From an uncultured bacterium (lineage in GTDB: Bacteria; Planctomycetota; UBA1135; GCA-002686595), in assembly GCA_937905825.1 (NCBI GenBank), contig CALCXM010000083.1, positions 1 through 64,000 on the forward strand: a stretch of DNA of 64,000 nt, written 5' to 3'. Shown here piece after piece: positions 1-11,000 of this stretch. Position numbers and translations under genes: made by a program. Within the stretch, counting starts at the first letter, position 1. Each line of letters opens with the position of its first letter. The notes under the pieces were generated by a model. It was not told the origin of the DNA. It saw only the letters and a program-made list of their open reading frames with translations, and made no database searches.

Positions 1-59
1 TTCAACAAGGAAGTGCCGCACGTCGGCCTTCGGCCTTTGTGCGGCACTTCCTTGTTGAA
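1..59. repeat. Long perfect inverted repeat, possible terminator
   Basis: Bases 1-21 are an exact reverse complement of bases 39-59. The 17-base loop holds a smaller GGCC/GGCC hairpin. The left arm may continue beyond the window edge. It lies downstream of the minus-strand M64 gene, so it could end that transcript, but there is no T-tract. A 21-bp perfect stem is longer than most intrinsic terminators. Just inside it, bases 71-84 read GGGAGCCTGACACC, which resembles motifs I associate with dispersed REP-like elements; that link is from memory and unverified. Confidence 0.6.
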
Positions 60-96
60 GAGCAACAACAGGGAGCCTGACACCGTATTGCCGCAA

Positions 97-1569
97 CTAA
101 GGCACCTCAACCCACCAGGCCCGTTCGGACCATAGCAGCTCGTCCACGTCCTGTAGAACCCAGGGAAAGCGTTCTCCGCGCATCTGCGTCGTGTCGTGGG
201 CTCTGGCGATCACCCGGTAGCGCCCGGGTTCCAATTGCGACTTGCGCAGGTTCAGAACGTGCAGCCCCCCGCGACCCGGAAAAGTTTTCGCATGGGGCTC
301 TGCCGGAATATTGTTCAAGCGACCGCGGGCTGAGCGCGGACCGATGTTCGACCCTCGGTTGCCGTAGCGCGCGCGCTCGGCAGCGCTCATGGGGCGCGCG
401 GGTTGCGGCGCCTTGTCTTCGGGGACGATCCACCACTGCACCTCGAGCTTATGATCCATAGGTTCCAACACCGTGAGTTCGATCTTCATGCTGCTCTCGC
501 GCATCACGAGGAACTCACGCATCTCGTAGGGCATGTCCGCCGGGCTGCAACTGTCGATGGGATCCACGTGGGAGTAGATGCGCAAGACGAGATGCTCGCG
601 GCAGACTCGACAGAAGAACTCCGAGCTCGACATCACACAACCCGTTGCGGTCGGTTTGAACGCCCCGCGCTCCTGTCCCCCCGCGCCCTCGTAGATGTCC
701 ACGTTGGCTCCGCGCAAGTTCAACCAGTGCTTCCACGGCACCTCTTCAGGATCCTCCGTGGCGGAGACGTTGGGGGCCGTGCCGACCCCGTCGCGCTTGT
801 GAGTCTCCTGGGCGTATTCGTCCCCTAAACGGCCAAAGGAGTGGCCAAACTCATGAATCGCGATCTTGGTGTTTTGGCCCCCGATGGTCGCCACGCCGCC
901 CCCGCCGGTGCCGAGCTTGCCGCGCTTGACGAACACGATCGCTTGACCGTCGTGGGAGGGCAATTCGTCCAACATCTCGAACACGCGCTTGCGATCGACT
1001 CCCACGTGACCCGCATAGGTATCGCGCATGGCACCGTTCAAAGCCGTGTCGTAGGTGCGGCCGTAGCCGTCGACGCCTTCCTCGGCGCTGATCAGATTGG
1101 CGCGGATGAAATTGAAGTAGCGATAGTACTCCCCGAGCGTTTTTTGCCGTTCGAAGTAGGGCGGGATGTCCTGCGCGAATTTGTCCCAGGCTTTCTGGTG
1201 CTTGACCGTGTAGCCCTCGCCCATGAAGACCACGTCCACGCGATTCTCAGAGGGCCCGTTGCGCACCACATCAGTAGCGCAAATGAAGGCGCTCGGTTGG
1301 GCGCGGCGCGCGGCAATCTGCCCGGCCTCGGTCTCCGCGAAGTCCCTGGCCAACCGTTGGTAACGCCGGTGGGCATCCTGGTAGCGGCCCTGTTCTGCAT
1401 CTCGCATGGCCTTCTCGAGGGCCTTCTGCGCCTTCTCGGCTTTCTGGTCGGCATCCTCATCGAGCACACCAAGGAAATCACGCGACGCGGTCGCTTCGGC
1501 GAAAAGGCCAGAAGCACGGGCGATCGGCGTGGCGAGCAGGGAGACGAGCAGCATCCGTGGGATCCACAT
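97..1569 (-). CDS. Secreted M64-family (IgA peptidase-like) metallopeptidase
   Basis: The 490-residue protein starts with a signal peptide (about residues 1-20, a hydrophobic run ending ARA-SG). A charged Lys/Glu/Ala-rich helical stretch follows (about 40-90). The catalytic core carries HEFGHSFGRLGDEY, the zinc-binding HExxH plus the downstream GDEY typical of peptidase family M64. A Cys-rich segment (CVMSS...FCRVCREH) follows. The C-terminal third looks like a beta-rich accessory domain. It probably cleaves proteins outside the cytoplasm; the substrate is unknown. It is transcribed divergently from ppdK across about 210 bases. No Shine-Dalgarno is visible before the ATG. Confidence 0.9.
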   Translation of the reverse strand: MWIPRMLLVSLLATPIARASGLFAEATASRDFLGVLDEDADQKAEKAQKALEKAMRDAEQGRYQDAHRRYQRLARDFAETEAGQIAARRAQPSAFICATDVVRNGPSENRVDVVFMGEGYTVKHQKAWDKFAQDIPPYFERQKTLGEYYRYFNFIRANLISAEEGVDGYGRTYDTALNGAMRDTYAGHVGVDRKRVFEMLDELPSHDGQAIVFVKRGKLGTGGGGVATIGGQNTKIAIHEFGHSFGRLGDEYAQETHKRDGVGTAPNVSATEDPEEVPWKHWLNLRGANVDIYEGAGGQERGAFKPTATGCVMSSSEFFCRVCREHLVLRIYSHVDPIDSCSPADMPYEMREFLVMRESSMKIELTVLEPMDHKLEVQWWIVPEDKAPQPARPMSAAERARYGNRGSNIGPRSARGRLNNIPAEPHAKTFPGRGGLHVLNLRKSQLEPGRYRVIARAHDTTQMRGERFPWVLQDVDELLWSERAWWVEVP

Positions 1570-1779
1570 GGCTTCAGGATAGGGATCCTGTTCAGATCTG
1601 GTAGTAGATTCGCGGCGGTCGACGTCGCTCTACCGGGATCTTTCAAAAGGACGAGTTCTGGCCAGATCCCTACAGCCAGGCCCAATCCAGGACGATCTCA
1701 CTAGGTGTCCGCGGCGTTCCCCCGCCCCAAGCGGCACGACTCTTCCCACCTTCCGCTCCCAGCCTCCAACTGCTAAGCC

Positions 1780-4524
1780 ATGAACTTGTCGTCAATGCGC
1801 TCCTCAAAGTACCTCTTCTCTTTCGGAGGCGGGCACGCCGACGGCAATCGCGACATGGGAGAGCTCCTGGGAGGCAAGGGCGCCAACTTAGCCGAGATGT
1901 CCAACCTCGGCCTGCCGGTTCCTCCCGGCTTCACGATCTCCACGGATGTCTGCGTTTGGTACTACGACCACGGGTTGTCCTTCCCTCCCGGACTTGCCGA
2001 CGAAGTGCTCGCGTGCCTCGCGAAGGTAGAACGGGAATTGGGCAAGCGCTTTGGCGACTCCAACAACCCGCTCTTGCTCTCGGTGCGTTCCGGTGCGCGA
2101 GTCTCCATGCCCGGCATGATGGACACGGTGCTGAACCTCGGGTTGAACGACGAGACGGTGCAGGGCATCGCCAAACGCTCGGGCAATGAGCGCTTCGCAT
2201 GGGATGCGTACCGGCGCTTCGTGCAGATGTACGGGGACGTGGTCATGGGCATTGGCGCCGAAGACGAGGATGGCCGCTGCCCGTTCAACGTGGCCCTCGA
2301 TGAGCTGAAGCACAAGCGCAAGGTGACCGAGGACACGGATCTCACCACAGACGATCTCAAGCAACTGGTCGCGACCTTCAAGGACATCGTCAACAAGCGC
2401 ACGCACATGCCCTTTCCCGAGAACCCCCTCGATCAGTTGTGGGGCGCGATCGGCGCGGTCTTCAGTTCTTGGAACAACGAACGCGCCATCGCCTACCGCG
2501 CCATGCACCAGATTCCCGGACGCTGGGGCACCGCGGTGACGATCATGGCGATGGTCTACGGCAACATGGGTGAGACCTCGGGCACGGGCGTCGCCTTCAC
2601 CCGCGACCCAGCCACCGGAGAGAAGCAGTTCTACGGCGAGTACCTCATGAACGCCCAAGGGGAGGACGTGGTCGCTGGCATTCGAACTCCGCTTCCGATC
2701 GAGCACCTGAAAAAGAGCTCCCCCAAGGCCTGGCGTGAATTGCAACGCATTCAAAAGCTGCTCGAGCGCCACTACCGTGACATGCAGGACCTGGAGTTCA
2801 CCATCGAAGATGGTCGACTGTTCATGCTGCAATGCCGCAACGGCAAGCGCACTGGTTTCGCTGCGATCCGCATCGCAACGGACATGGTTCGGGAGAAGCT
2901 CATCAGCAAGATGGAAGCCTTGATGCGCATCGACCCCGAAAGCCTCAACCAGTTGCTGCAGCCGGTCTTTACCGCCGAGAAACTGGCAAGCGCCGAGAGG
3001 AATGGCAGCTTCATCAGCAAGGGCCTGCCCGCCGGCCCCGGCGCCGCTAGCGGCCAAATCGTGTTCTCCGCGACCACCGCCGTAGAGTGGGTCAAGCGCG
3101 GCAAGCAAGTCATCCTCGTCCGCATTGAAACCAGCCCCGAGGACATCAAGGGCATGGAAGCGGCCAAGGGCATTCTGACCGCTCGGGGTGGCATGACCAG
3201 CCATGCGGCGCTGATCGCCCGCCAGATGGGCAAGGTCTGCGTGGCCGGCGCCAGTGATCTGGAGATCGACTACAAGAAGCGCAAGATGCGCGTGTTGGGC
3301 AAGCTCTACAAAGAGGGCGACTGGTTGAGCTTGGACGGCACGTCTGGACGCATCTTGGCCGGTCAGATCGAGACCGCCCCTTCGGAAGTGATGGAGGCCT
3401 TGTTCGGCAAGGGCAAGCGCGCGGAGCAAAAGCGCCGCGGACGGGTTTACCAGGCCTACAAACGTTTGATGAGCTGGGCCGACGACGTGCGCACCCTGGA
3501 CGTTCGTACGAACGCCGACCAGGCCGACCAGTGCAAAACCGCCGTGGCCTTTGGCGCCCAGGGCATTGGACTGTGTCGCACGGAACACATGTTCTTCGGA
3601 CCTGGCAAGATCGAGAAGATGCGCGAGATGATCCTGGCCGACTCCACCGAGCGACGCGAGGGGGCCCTCAAGGCCCTGCTACCCATTCAGCGCAAGGACT
3701 TTGAAGGCATCTTCAAAGCGATGGAAGGCCGCCCGGTCACGATTCGTACTTTGGATCCGCCTCTGCACGAATTCCTGCCCCACGAACCAGCCGCGATCAA
3801 GATCGTGGCCAAGGACCTGGGAGTTCGCGCTTCTGTCATCAAGGCCAAGGTCGAGCACCTCACGGAACTCAACCCGATGCTCGGTCACCGTGGCTGTCGC
3901 TTGGGCATCACCTTTCCTGAGATCACCCGCATGCAAGCCCGCGCAATCTTCGAAGCCGCTTGCAACGTGGCGAAGAAGACCGGCATCAAACCGCGCCCGG
4001 AAGTCATGATCCCCTTGATCTCGGCCGTCGAGGAGTTGCGCTTGCAAGCCGCCATCGTGCGTGAAGTCGCCGAAGAGGTGTTCAGCAACAAGGGCATCCG
4101 CATCAAGTACCTGCTCGGCACCATGATCGAGTTGCCGCGCGCCGCCTTGACCGCCAAGGAGATCGCGGAGGAGGCCGAGTTCTTCAGCTTCGGAACGAAC
4201 GACCTCACTCAAACCACCTACGGCATCAGCCGCGACGACGCGGGCAAGTTCGTGCCCAAGTACCAGGAGCTGGGCGTCTTCCCCGACGACCCCTTCTCCT
4301 CGATCGACCCCGCTGGAGTCGGACGTCTGATGCAAATCGCCACCATGGACGGCCGCGCCACGCGGCCCGACCTCAAACTCGGCATCTGCGGGGAACACGG
4401 AGGCGAACCGCGCTCGATCCACTTCTGCCACAAGCTAGGCCTCGCCTACGTCTCCTGCTCCCCCTACCGCATCCCCATCGCGCGCTTGGCCGCGGCCCAA
4501 GCGGTGATCGCCGCGCGCATCTAG
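1780..4524 (+). CDS. ppdK: Pyruvate, phosphate dikinase
   Basis: This cytoplasmic enzyme interconverts pyruvate, ATP and phosphate with phosphoenolpyruvate, AMP and diphosphate. At 914 residues it is full length. The order is an N-terminal ATP-grasp domain (GGKGANLAEMS, SVRSGA), a central phosphohistidine domain with the catalytic His in GGMTSHAA (about residue 470), and a C-terminal PEP/pyruvate barrel with FGTNDLTQ and the catalytic Cys in GICGEHGG (about residue 869). The first ATG is used; an in-frame ATG five codons later (MRSSKYLF) fits the family N-terminus equally well. No ribosome binding site is seen at either. It ends about 50 bases from a convergent gene. Confidence 0.97.
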   Translation: MNLSSMRSSKYLFSFGGGHADGNRDMGELLGGKGANLAEMSNLGLPVPPGFTISTDVCVWYYDHGLSFPPGLADEVLACLAKVERELGKRFGDSNNPLLLSVRSGARVSMPGMMDTVLNLGLNDETVQGIAKRSGNERFAWDAYRRFVQMYGDVVMGIGAEDEDGRCPFNVALDELKHKRKVTEDTDLTTDDLKQLVATFKDIVNKRTHMPFPENPLDQLWGAIGAVFSSWNNERAIAYRAMHQIPGRWGTAVTIMAMVYGNMGETSGTGVAFTRDPATGEKQFYGEYLMNAQGEDVVAGIRTPLPIEHLKKSSPKAWRELQRIQKLLERHYRDMQDLEFTIEDGRLFMLQCRNGKRTGFAAIRIATDMVREKLISKMEALMRIDPESLNQLLQPVFTAEKLASAERNGSFISKGLPAGPGAASGQIVFSATTAVEWVKRGKQVILVRIETSPEDIKGMEAAKGILTARGGMTSHAALIARQMGKVCVAGASDLEIDYKKRKMRVLGKLYKEGDWLSLDGTSGRILAGQIETAPSEVMEALFGKGKRAEQKRRGRVYQAYKRLMSWADDVRTLDVRTNADQADQCKTAVAFGAQGIGLCRTEHMFFGPGKIEKMREMILADSTERREGALKALLPIQRKDFEGIFKAMEGRPVTIRTLDPPLHEFLPHEPAAIKIVAKDLGVRASVIKAKVEHLTELNPMLGHRGCRLGITFPEITRMQARAIFEAACNVAKKTGIKPRPEVMIPLISAVEELRLQAAIVREVAEEVFSNKGIRIKYLLGTMIELPRAALTAKEIAEEAEFFSFGTNDLTQTTYGISRDDAGKFVPKYQELGVFPDDPFSSIDPAGVGRLMQIATMDGRATRPDLKLGICGEHGGEPRSIHFCHKLGLAYVSCSPYRIPIARLAAAQAVIAARI

Positions 4525-4577
4525 GGCAGTTTATCCGAGACGAAAGGAGACAACCGAGAACGACCGCCCTGCTACTC

Positions 4578-5543
4578 TCAAGGTTGGTAGGTCACCGTCC
4601 ATCCGCCGCTGTAGTTGAAGCCTTGTCCAGAGCAGGTGTTCGCGACGTCGCGGTACAAGAACTGGAAGTTGCTCGGCGCGCCGACGAGGGCGACGGCCCC
4701 AAAGGGTTGGCCGGAGAAATCCGTGAACAGCGTGCCTCCCCCAACCGTGAGCTGGACTTGCGAACGCAGCATACTGCCGCCCACACATCGAATGCCGTCT
4801 GCCATCGGATTCGCAACTTGGCTGCCGGCCATCAACAGAATGCCCGGCTTGCCGTCGGGGACCCCGCTGAGTGCGAATTGGAACGAGTCGATCGCATAGC
4901 AGGGGTCGCCACTTCCCACGAGGCGCGCACCGCCGCTGCCCGAGGAGTTCAGGCAGCCTTCGCCGGCGTTTCCGAACCCTGCGCAAGGGCATTGCGCAGA
5001 GCTCCCATCCCCGAGGCAATACGCAAGGCCCGCGGAGACGCAGGGCGACGAACCAAAGGTGACCGTCACATTCGCGCTGAACACATCCAGCACTCCGCCG
5101 CTGGTCACGATGTCCCCAAGGTCCCAATTGATGGAGCCGCCGGGGCCCGTCAGTGGACCGATGGCCGACAGCATGTCCCAGTTCGCAAGACTCGCGTCAA
5201 AGGGACCATCGAGGAAGTCCAACCCCCCCAGATTACCGCGGGAGAAGCCAACCAGCTGCTGCGCCTGGTTGACAAAGCTGAGTGTCGGGCTCACGAAGTC
5301 GAACGCCCCGACGCCCGCGATGTCGACCGTCGCCGAGTTGTGCATGAGCAGGAATCCGTTGCTGAACGGTTGACGGTTCGCCAGATCGCCAACGCCGCGC
5401 AGTACGACCTGGGTCGGGCCGAATGGAACTCCGGCAAGAGTCCCGCTAAGGGATGCCTCGTGACGAAAAACAACTTGTTGCGCGCTTGCCGTGATCGGCA
5501 CGCTGAGGCAAGCCGCGAGAAGGAAGAGGAGGTTTGGTTTCAT
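4578..5543 (-). CDS. Secreted protein with lineage-type Cys-rich C-terminal domain
   Basis: The 321-residue protein begins MKPNLLFLLAACLSV with a clear signal peptide ending ASA-QQ, which decides the start inside a longer open frame. The N-terminal part (about 20-165) is a beta-rich domain I do not recognise. The last roughly 145 residues form a domain shared with the products of 12099-13544 and 42935-45412: it opens YCLGDG, then CPC, GEGCLNSSG, DGIRCVGG, RSQVQL, YRD and GFNYSGG, and ends at the last residue with VTYQP. The paired cysteines suggest disulphides and an extracytoplasmic location. It lies downstream of the BNR-repeat gene on the same strand (gap 229). Function unknown. Confidence 0.85.
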   Translation of the reverse strand: MKPNLLFLLAACLSVPITASAQQVVFRHEASLSGTLAGVPFGPTQVVLRGVGDLANRQPFSNGFLLMHNSATVDIAGVGAFDFVSPTLSFVNQAQQLVGFSRGNLGGLDFLDGPFDASLANWDMLSAIGPLTGPGGSINWDLGDIVTSGGVLDVFSANVTVTFGSSPCVSAGLAYCLGDGSSAQCPCAGFGNAGEGCLNSSGSGGARLVGSGDPCYAIDSFQFALSGVPDGKPGILLMAGSQVANPMADGIRCVGGSMLRSQVQLTVGGGTLFTDFSGQPFGAVALVGAPSNFQFLYRDVANTCSGQGFNYSGGWTVTYQP

Positions 5544-5772
5544 GGGAAGGTGCACCTGATTGGTTTGAGTGAGGGGTGAGGTAATAGGAAGGAACTTGAT
5601 TTCGGCACGACCGCTGGCGCGCGTGGGTGAGAGCTGGCGAGCGATGCATCCGACCGCTGGCTGCCCCACGGGGCATCCATCCGAGGCCTGATTCCCCGGG
5701 ACTTGGAGCCTGGGTTTCAGCATGCGGAGCGTGCGCTGCCAATCCTTAAACCGCGTCCTGTGACGCCGGCCT

Positions 5773-7707
5773 CTAGCGCAACCGGAAAATACCTTCGCCG
5801 CTGGTGCTGGCGTACACATCTGAGGCACTCGAGCAAAAGCTCGACACGCTCGAAGGCAATCCGCGCGGGATCTGGAAACTGTGCGTGCCACCCGTGTAGC
5901 TGGCGAGCACGCGCGGGAACAATTGGTCGGCGACCAGTAGCAGTCCAGAATGTGTTGCAGGTTGGTGGGCTTTGAGGCTCCACTCGTATTCCGCGGCCAT
6001 GAGGATCCAGTTCTGGCCCCCATCGTCCGTGCGGTACATGCCCTTGCCCGGAACGCAGGCCCAGGCTCTGTTGGCGTCGAAGCGATCCGCTTGGAGATCG
6101 CGCACAATCTTGGGGGGCTGCGTGCTTGCAGGAACCCAATTGGCCCCCCCGTCGTGACTGCTGTAGACGAGGCTACCGGAGGCGTGGATCACATTGGGAT
6201 CCAGCGGACTGACCGTCACATCCCAAACCCAGTTTTCCGGGAAGCCAAGACTCGTGAAGCTTTGGCCACCATCGTCGCTACGCCAAACCCCTTCGCCCGC
6301 GCCGAAGATCACGCCACTGACGTTCGGGTGGGCTTCGATGTGCCAAAAGTACGGCCCGGTCGAGGGGTTCACGATTTGAAAGCTAGATCCACCGTCATCA
6401 CTGCGCCAAAACTTGGAGTCATGCAAGTGCGCTTGACTGCGTGAGTAGGCGTAGAAACGTCCGGACAAGGTGGCGTCCGCGATCACATCGTATCCGCTGA
6501 AGCCCGCGCCCGTGACGGACTCGGTCCAGTTCACTCCGGCGTCTACGGAGACATACGCCGAGCCCCCCGTGCGTGCCACCAAGCGCGCAGGGTCGACTGC
6601 ATCCATCGCGATCGATTGAACGTGCGCATAATCCTCGAGCCCAGCGTTGCTACGTTGAAAGGTCTGGCCGCCGTCCGCGGATCGAAACACACCTCCGCGG
6701 CCTCCAAGAAGGAGGGCACCCGGTTCCGCCAACCTCGGCAGGATGGCGTAGGGATGGCCCCCCAGGGCGTCGAGGCCCGAGTCCATGACCAGGGACCAAC
6801 TTTGGCCCCCGTTGTTCGTCACCATCAAGCCTTCGTAGCGCGAGCTGGCGTAGAAACGCTGACTGTCCAGGGGATCAAACGCAACCGCATCGGTGCCAAG
6901 CGTCGGCCCCACATTCAACCAGGTCTGGCCGCGGTCTTCGCTCAGGTAGGTTGCATTGCCATCGGCGACGAGCAGACGCCGAGCGTCCCGCGGATCCACG
7001 TCCGAAGTGCCGAAGCCAGCCATCCCGCTAGGAAAGAGGCCCAAGCTCCAACTGCCCCCACCGTCGGCGCTGTAGTAGACACCGTTCTTGGGCACGATGG
7101 CGTAGACACGCAAGTGGTTGTCGCGCTCAATGAACAAGGCGGAACAGAGCGACGACGTGGCGCCCGTCGTGTCGAGCACTTGCACAAAGCTCAAACCGCC
7201 GTCTTCCGAGCGCCAAACACCCTTGTCCGAGCCGACGAAAAGCCGTTCCGGCACGACAGGATCGAAGGCCAAGGCATCGTAGGCGTCTCCATGCGGTAAG
7301 CTCGCCGGCGTCCACCAACTCATGCCCCCGTCCGCGCTGATACTGACGCCAAACGGTGCGCGTGCGATCGCGAGACGTTGGGGGTCTGTGGGCGCAACAC
7401 TCAATTTTGGTGCGTACACCATGCCGTCGGGCCAGCGCGCTTGCAGCACCCAGCTGGCCCCACCGTTGGAGGAGTGCAAGAGCCCGGACATGCTGGAGGC
7501 GTAGATGTGATCTGGGTGCAGAAGACTCCCACTGAGTTCACGGATCAAAGACCCCGCACCCACAAGTGGCCCGAGCTGTTGCCACTCGGGAACTGGGGCC
7601 AAGCTTCCCGCAGCATTGGGAACCTGGGCAAGCGCTGGGAGGTTGAAAAGCGCAAGGGTTGCCGCGCCAAGCAGGCGGCTCGTGATGGATCGCAGGAGAG
7701 GAATCAT
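5773..7707 (-). CDS. Secreted BNR/sortilin-type beta-propeller protein
   Basis: The start at MIPLLRSITS gives a signal peptide (cleavage near ALA-QV), so the longer open frame upstream is not used. The 644-residue product is almost entirely repeats with the Asp-box pattern S-x-DGG-x-SW or close variants (SNGGASW, SADGGMSW, SEDGGLSF, SEDRGQTW, SDDGGQSF, TDDGGQNW). This is typical of beta-propellers related to sialidases, VPS10/sortilin and photosystem II stability factors. The sialidase FRIP/Arg triad is not evident, so a binding rather than hydrolytic role is likelier. It lacks the Cys-rich terminal domain of its downstream neighbour and ends GIFRLR. Confidence 0.88.
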   Translation of the reverse strand: MIPLLRSITSRLLGAATLALFNLPALAQVPNAAGSLAPVPEWQQLGPLVGAGSLIRELSGSLLHPDHIYASSMSGLLHSSNGGASWVLQARWPDGMVYAPKLSVAPTDPQRLAIARAPFGVSISADGGMSWWTPASLPHGDAYDALAFDPVVPERLFVGSDKGVWRSEDGGLSFVQVLDTTGATSSLCSALFIERDNHLRVYAIVPKNGVYYSADGGGSWSLGLFPSGMAGFGTSDVDPRDARRLLVADGNATYLSEDRGQTWLNVGPTLGTDAVAFDPLDSQRFYASSRYEGLMVTNNGGQSWSLVMDSGLDALGGHPYAILPRLAEPGALLLGGRGGVFRSADGGQTFQRSNAGLEDYAHVQSIAMDAVDPARLVARTGGSAYVSVDAGVNWTESVTGAGFSGYDVIADATLSGRFYAYSRSQAHLHDSKFWRSDDGGSSFQIVNPSTGPYFWHIEAHPNVSGVIFGAGEGVWRSDDGGQSFTSLGFPENWVWDVTVSPLDPNVIHASGSLVYSSHDGGANWVPASTQPPKIVRDLQADRFDANRAWACVPGKGMYRTDDGGQNWILMAAEYEWSLKAHQPATHSGLLLVADQLFPRVLASYTGGTHSFQIPRGLPSSVSSFCSSASDVYASTSGEGIFRLR

Positions 7708-8068
7708 GGAAGCTTGCGGTGTGAGGTGGAGAAGGTGGAACGCCGTCAATCCCCTCCACGCAAGCGCCCCTGCAAGCCCGCCAGTTTTCTCCGCACAATT
7801 TTCAGAGAGTGCAGTTCGGCCCCCCCGAGTTGAGCATCCAGGAGCAGCCTGCCTGCGGCTCGCGGGTCTTCGAGCGCACAGCGGTCGCGGCTTCGAAGCG
7901 TTCCCGGAAGGACACGATTCCGGAGAAACACGGCGCTCAGCCCGCCCAATCACCTGAGCGCGGATTCGAAAACACGAAGGCCGCGCGGAGTTCCACTCAA
8001 CGGATGTCTTGGCCCCGGAAGAATAGCCCTAGCCCTCTAGCCTGAGGCCAGGAGCCGCCTGCCGTAAC
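7708..8068. other. Intergenic region, no gene seen
   Basis: The 361 bases lie between the kinase stop (8069) and the BNR gene start (7707), both on the minus strand. It should hold the kinase 3' end signal and the BNR promoter. Near 8029-8043 the + strand has a short direct repeat (TAGCCC twice) followed by a small GCCTGAGGC hairpin. I see no convincing terminator, RNA gene or coding frame. Confidence 0.5.
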
Positions 8069-11000
8069 TCACTCCGACTCGCGCACGATCGTTGCCTGTT
8101 CCTGCAACAGAGCCTCGATCGCGGGAGCCCCGGGCCCCAGGCGTTTCCTTTCCAGCTCGAGCACAAACTCCATCTCGTCCGCTGCTTCGCGGAAGCGCTT
8201 GCAACCCCGCAGACAGCGGGCATAGCCGAGCCGCAGGATCGCCTGATCTTCTGCAAGCCAAGCGGGGTTCAAGTCGGCCGCAGCCAGGGCGCCTTCGTAG
8301 ACTTCCAGCGCTTGCTCCGGACGCTCAGACTCCACCAAGTGCTCCGCCAAGTTCATCTGCATCCGAATGCGACGCGCGTCCCGGATCTCAAGCCAGGCTT
8401 CCGACCAGGCCAGGGCCTCGCGGAAGCGGACTTCCGCTTGCAGGGACTCCCCGCTGCGCGCGCTGGCAATCGCGAGATTGGAGAGCGTTGCCAATTGAGT
8501 GGGATCGCTAGCAGCGAGCTTCTCGCGCATCTCGAGCAGCACTTCGGAAAGCACTGGCACGGCCTGCTCCCAATGGCCAAGTCGCATCAAGGCGTAGCCA
8601 TAGTTGCTTCCCAAGGTCAGAGTCGTCGAATCCTGGGGGGCGGCCCGCCGTTGGTATCCACGCCAGGCTCGTTCGAGCAACTCGGCGCCCGCTTGCGTCT
8701 CCCCCAAACCGATCAAAGCCATCCCGAGTTCGGCCGTTGCCTCGTGCAAGACCAGGTCGTCATCGACCAGCACTCGAACACTGCGAGCGTGCAAGTCAAG
8801 CAGCAAGACTTTCGCCTGCTCGCCTTCCCCCGCTTGCCGCAAGTAGCGCGAGAGGGCCAATTGGGCCTTCAACGCTTCGGGGTGATCTGGACCGAGGGTC
8901 TTGCGCCGCACCTCGTAGCCTTCCTTTCGAATGTCTAGGGCGCGTTCATCCCCCAAGCTTGCCAGGGCCACCGCCAAGCTCGACTTGGCCGTGAGCGTGC
9001 CGGAGTGTTCGGCTCCATCGCGCTGCTCGCGGATCCGCACGACCTCCTCGAGAATCGGAACGGCTCGAACCTGGTCGCCGTTCAAGATGTAGGAATTGGC
9101 CAGATCTCCCATGGCCGCCAGGGTGAACGGATGAGACTCACCAAAGACGTCGACCTCATCGCGCACCAGCTCTTCCTGCAAAGCGATGGCTCCCTCCAAC
9201 TCGCCGATTCTCGAACGGATGCGCGCCCACTTGGAGCGCGCAACGAGAGTCTCCGCCGCCTTGGCTCCGTCGATGCGCTCCCGTTTGGAAAGCAGCTCGC
9301 GCGCCACCAGCTCGGCATCGGTCAATTGGCCTGCCTTGAGCAGTAGATCGATCAAGGTCAGTTGGAAGTGCAGAGTTGCGGAGGCGTCTTCCCCGAGCCA
9401 GCCCTGGCTGTCCTTCACGATCCTGCGCATGCGCACCAGGGACTCGGCCGGGTGGCCCGCGCGGTCCAACAACTTTGCGTCCAGCAGACGCAACGCCAAA
9501 TAGGTGGCGGGCCCGAGCTCGGGCGGGAGGCCGGTTGTTTGCGGCAGATGTGCTTCCACGATTGCGCGGGCTTCTTGGTCGCGGTCCAAGAGCAACAGGG
9601 AATGGCCGAGGTGGTACGCGGTGTCGCCCAGCTCGCTAGAACTCAAATGCGCACGTAGATCGAGGGCGCGTTGCGCCTGTTCCGCAGCCTTCTCCGCCAT
9701 GCCAAGGTTGAAGAAACTCTTGGCCAAGGTGCGCCTCAGGGCGGCTTCGACTTCCGGGTGACTTGCGGAGCGCGAGAGCCCCAGGGCAGCCCGGTCCAAG
9801 AGGTCCGCGGCGCGCACGGAAGGGCCCTCTTCGTCTGCGCGCACAGCCACGAACATGTCCGTCAACACACTGTTGATTCCTCGGAACTTCTCGTTCTCCG
9901 TTCTCGCACGCAGCATGGCCCCAAAGGAGATGGCGCCCCCCGTGGCGCTGATCAGCACGACCAACAGCGCGGCGGAAACCATCAGCCGATTGCGGCGAAC
10001 AAATTTGCGCGCCCTCAAGAGTCGACTGGGAGGACCGGCTTCAACCGGGCGGTGCGTGAGGAAACGGCGCAAGTCACCGGCCAATTCGGATACCGATGCA
10101 TAGCGTTGCCTTGGATCCTTCTGCAAGGCCTTGAGCGCGATCCAGCCAAGTTCCTGGGGGACATTCCCATCGAGTCGTTTCAAGGGAATTGGCGCGACCT
10201 CCCGAATGATGCGCACAACCTCGGTCATGGGCTTGTCGGCCAAGTCGTAGGGCAGGCGCTCGTAGAGCAACTCAAAGAGCAGAACACCAAGGGCGTAGAC
10301 ATCCGTGCGCGTATCCACCTCCTGGCCATCCATCCCAAACTGCTCGGGGGCCATGTGCGAAAGAGTACCGACGAGTTCGCCCACTCGCGTTGCCCGGGGA
10401 CCCGTTGGGGACCCCGACTCCAAGGCGCGGGCGACGCCGAAATCGATCACCTTCGAATGGCCTTCACAATCCACCAGCACGTTGTGAGGCTTGAGGTCCC
10501 GATGCACGACGCCCCGCTGATGTCCATGATGCACGGCATCGCAAACCTCAACGAAGCCTTGAACCCGTTGCTGCAAGGGTCTACCGCTGGCCCAAGTGAC
10601 GAAGTCTCTTGCGCCATCCACGAACTCCATGGCGAAGTAAGGTTGCTGGGATCCGTCCTCAGCAAGATGCAGGCCCGCCTCGAAGATGCGAGCCACGCCG
10701 GGATGCTCCAGGCGCGCCAGCAATTCCACTTCCGAACGGAAACGGCGCTCGCTGGATCCCAGCAGGAAATCCGTGCGTAGCATTTTCAAAGCAACGCGCC
10801 GCTTGGGGTAATCCTGCAGCGCCTCGTAGACCACCCCCATGCCCCCGGAGCCCAGCACTCGCTGCAACTGGAATGGGCCAATCCGGCGCCCCGCAGGTGA
10901 TGGCAGCCCACTGGCCCCTATGGCCCCAGTCTGCGACCCTGGCTTTCCAGAGAACGGCAGCTCAGCTGGATCGAGAAAGCCGGGGTCAATTTCTGTCGAA

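Noticed and set aside
1888-3588. 566-residue open frame antisense to ppdK
   Set aside because: ppdK is unambiguous on the other strand; the antisense product is low in recognisable motifs.
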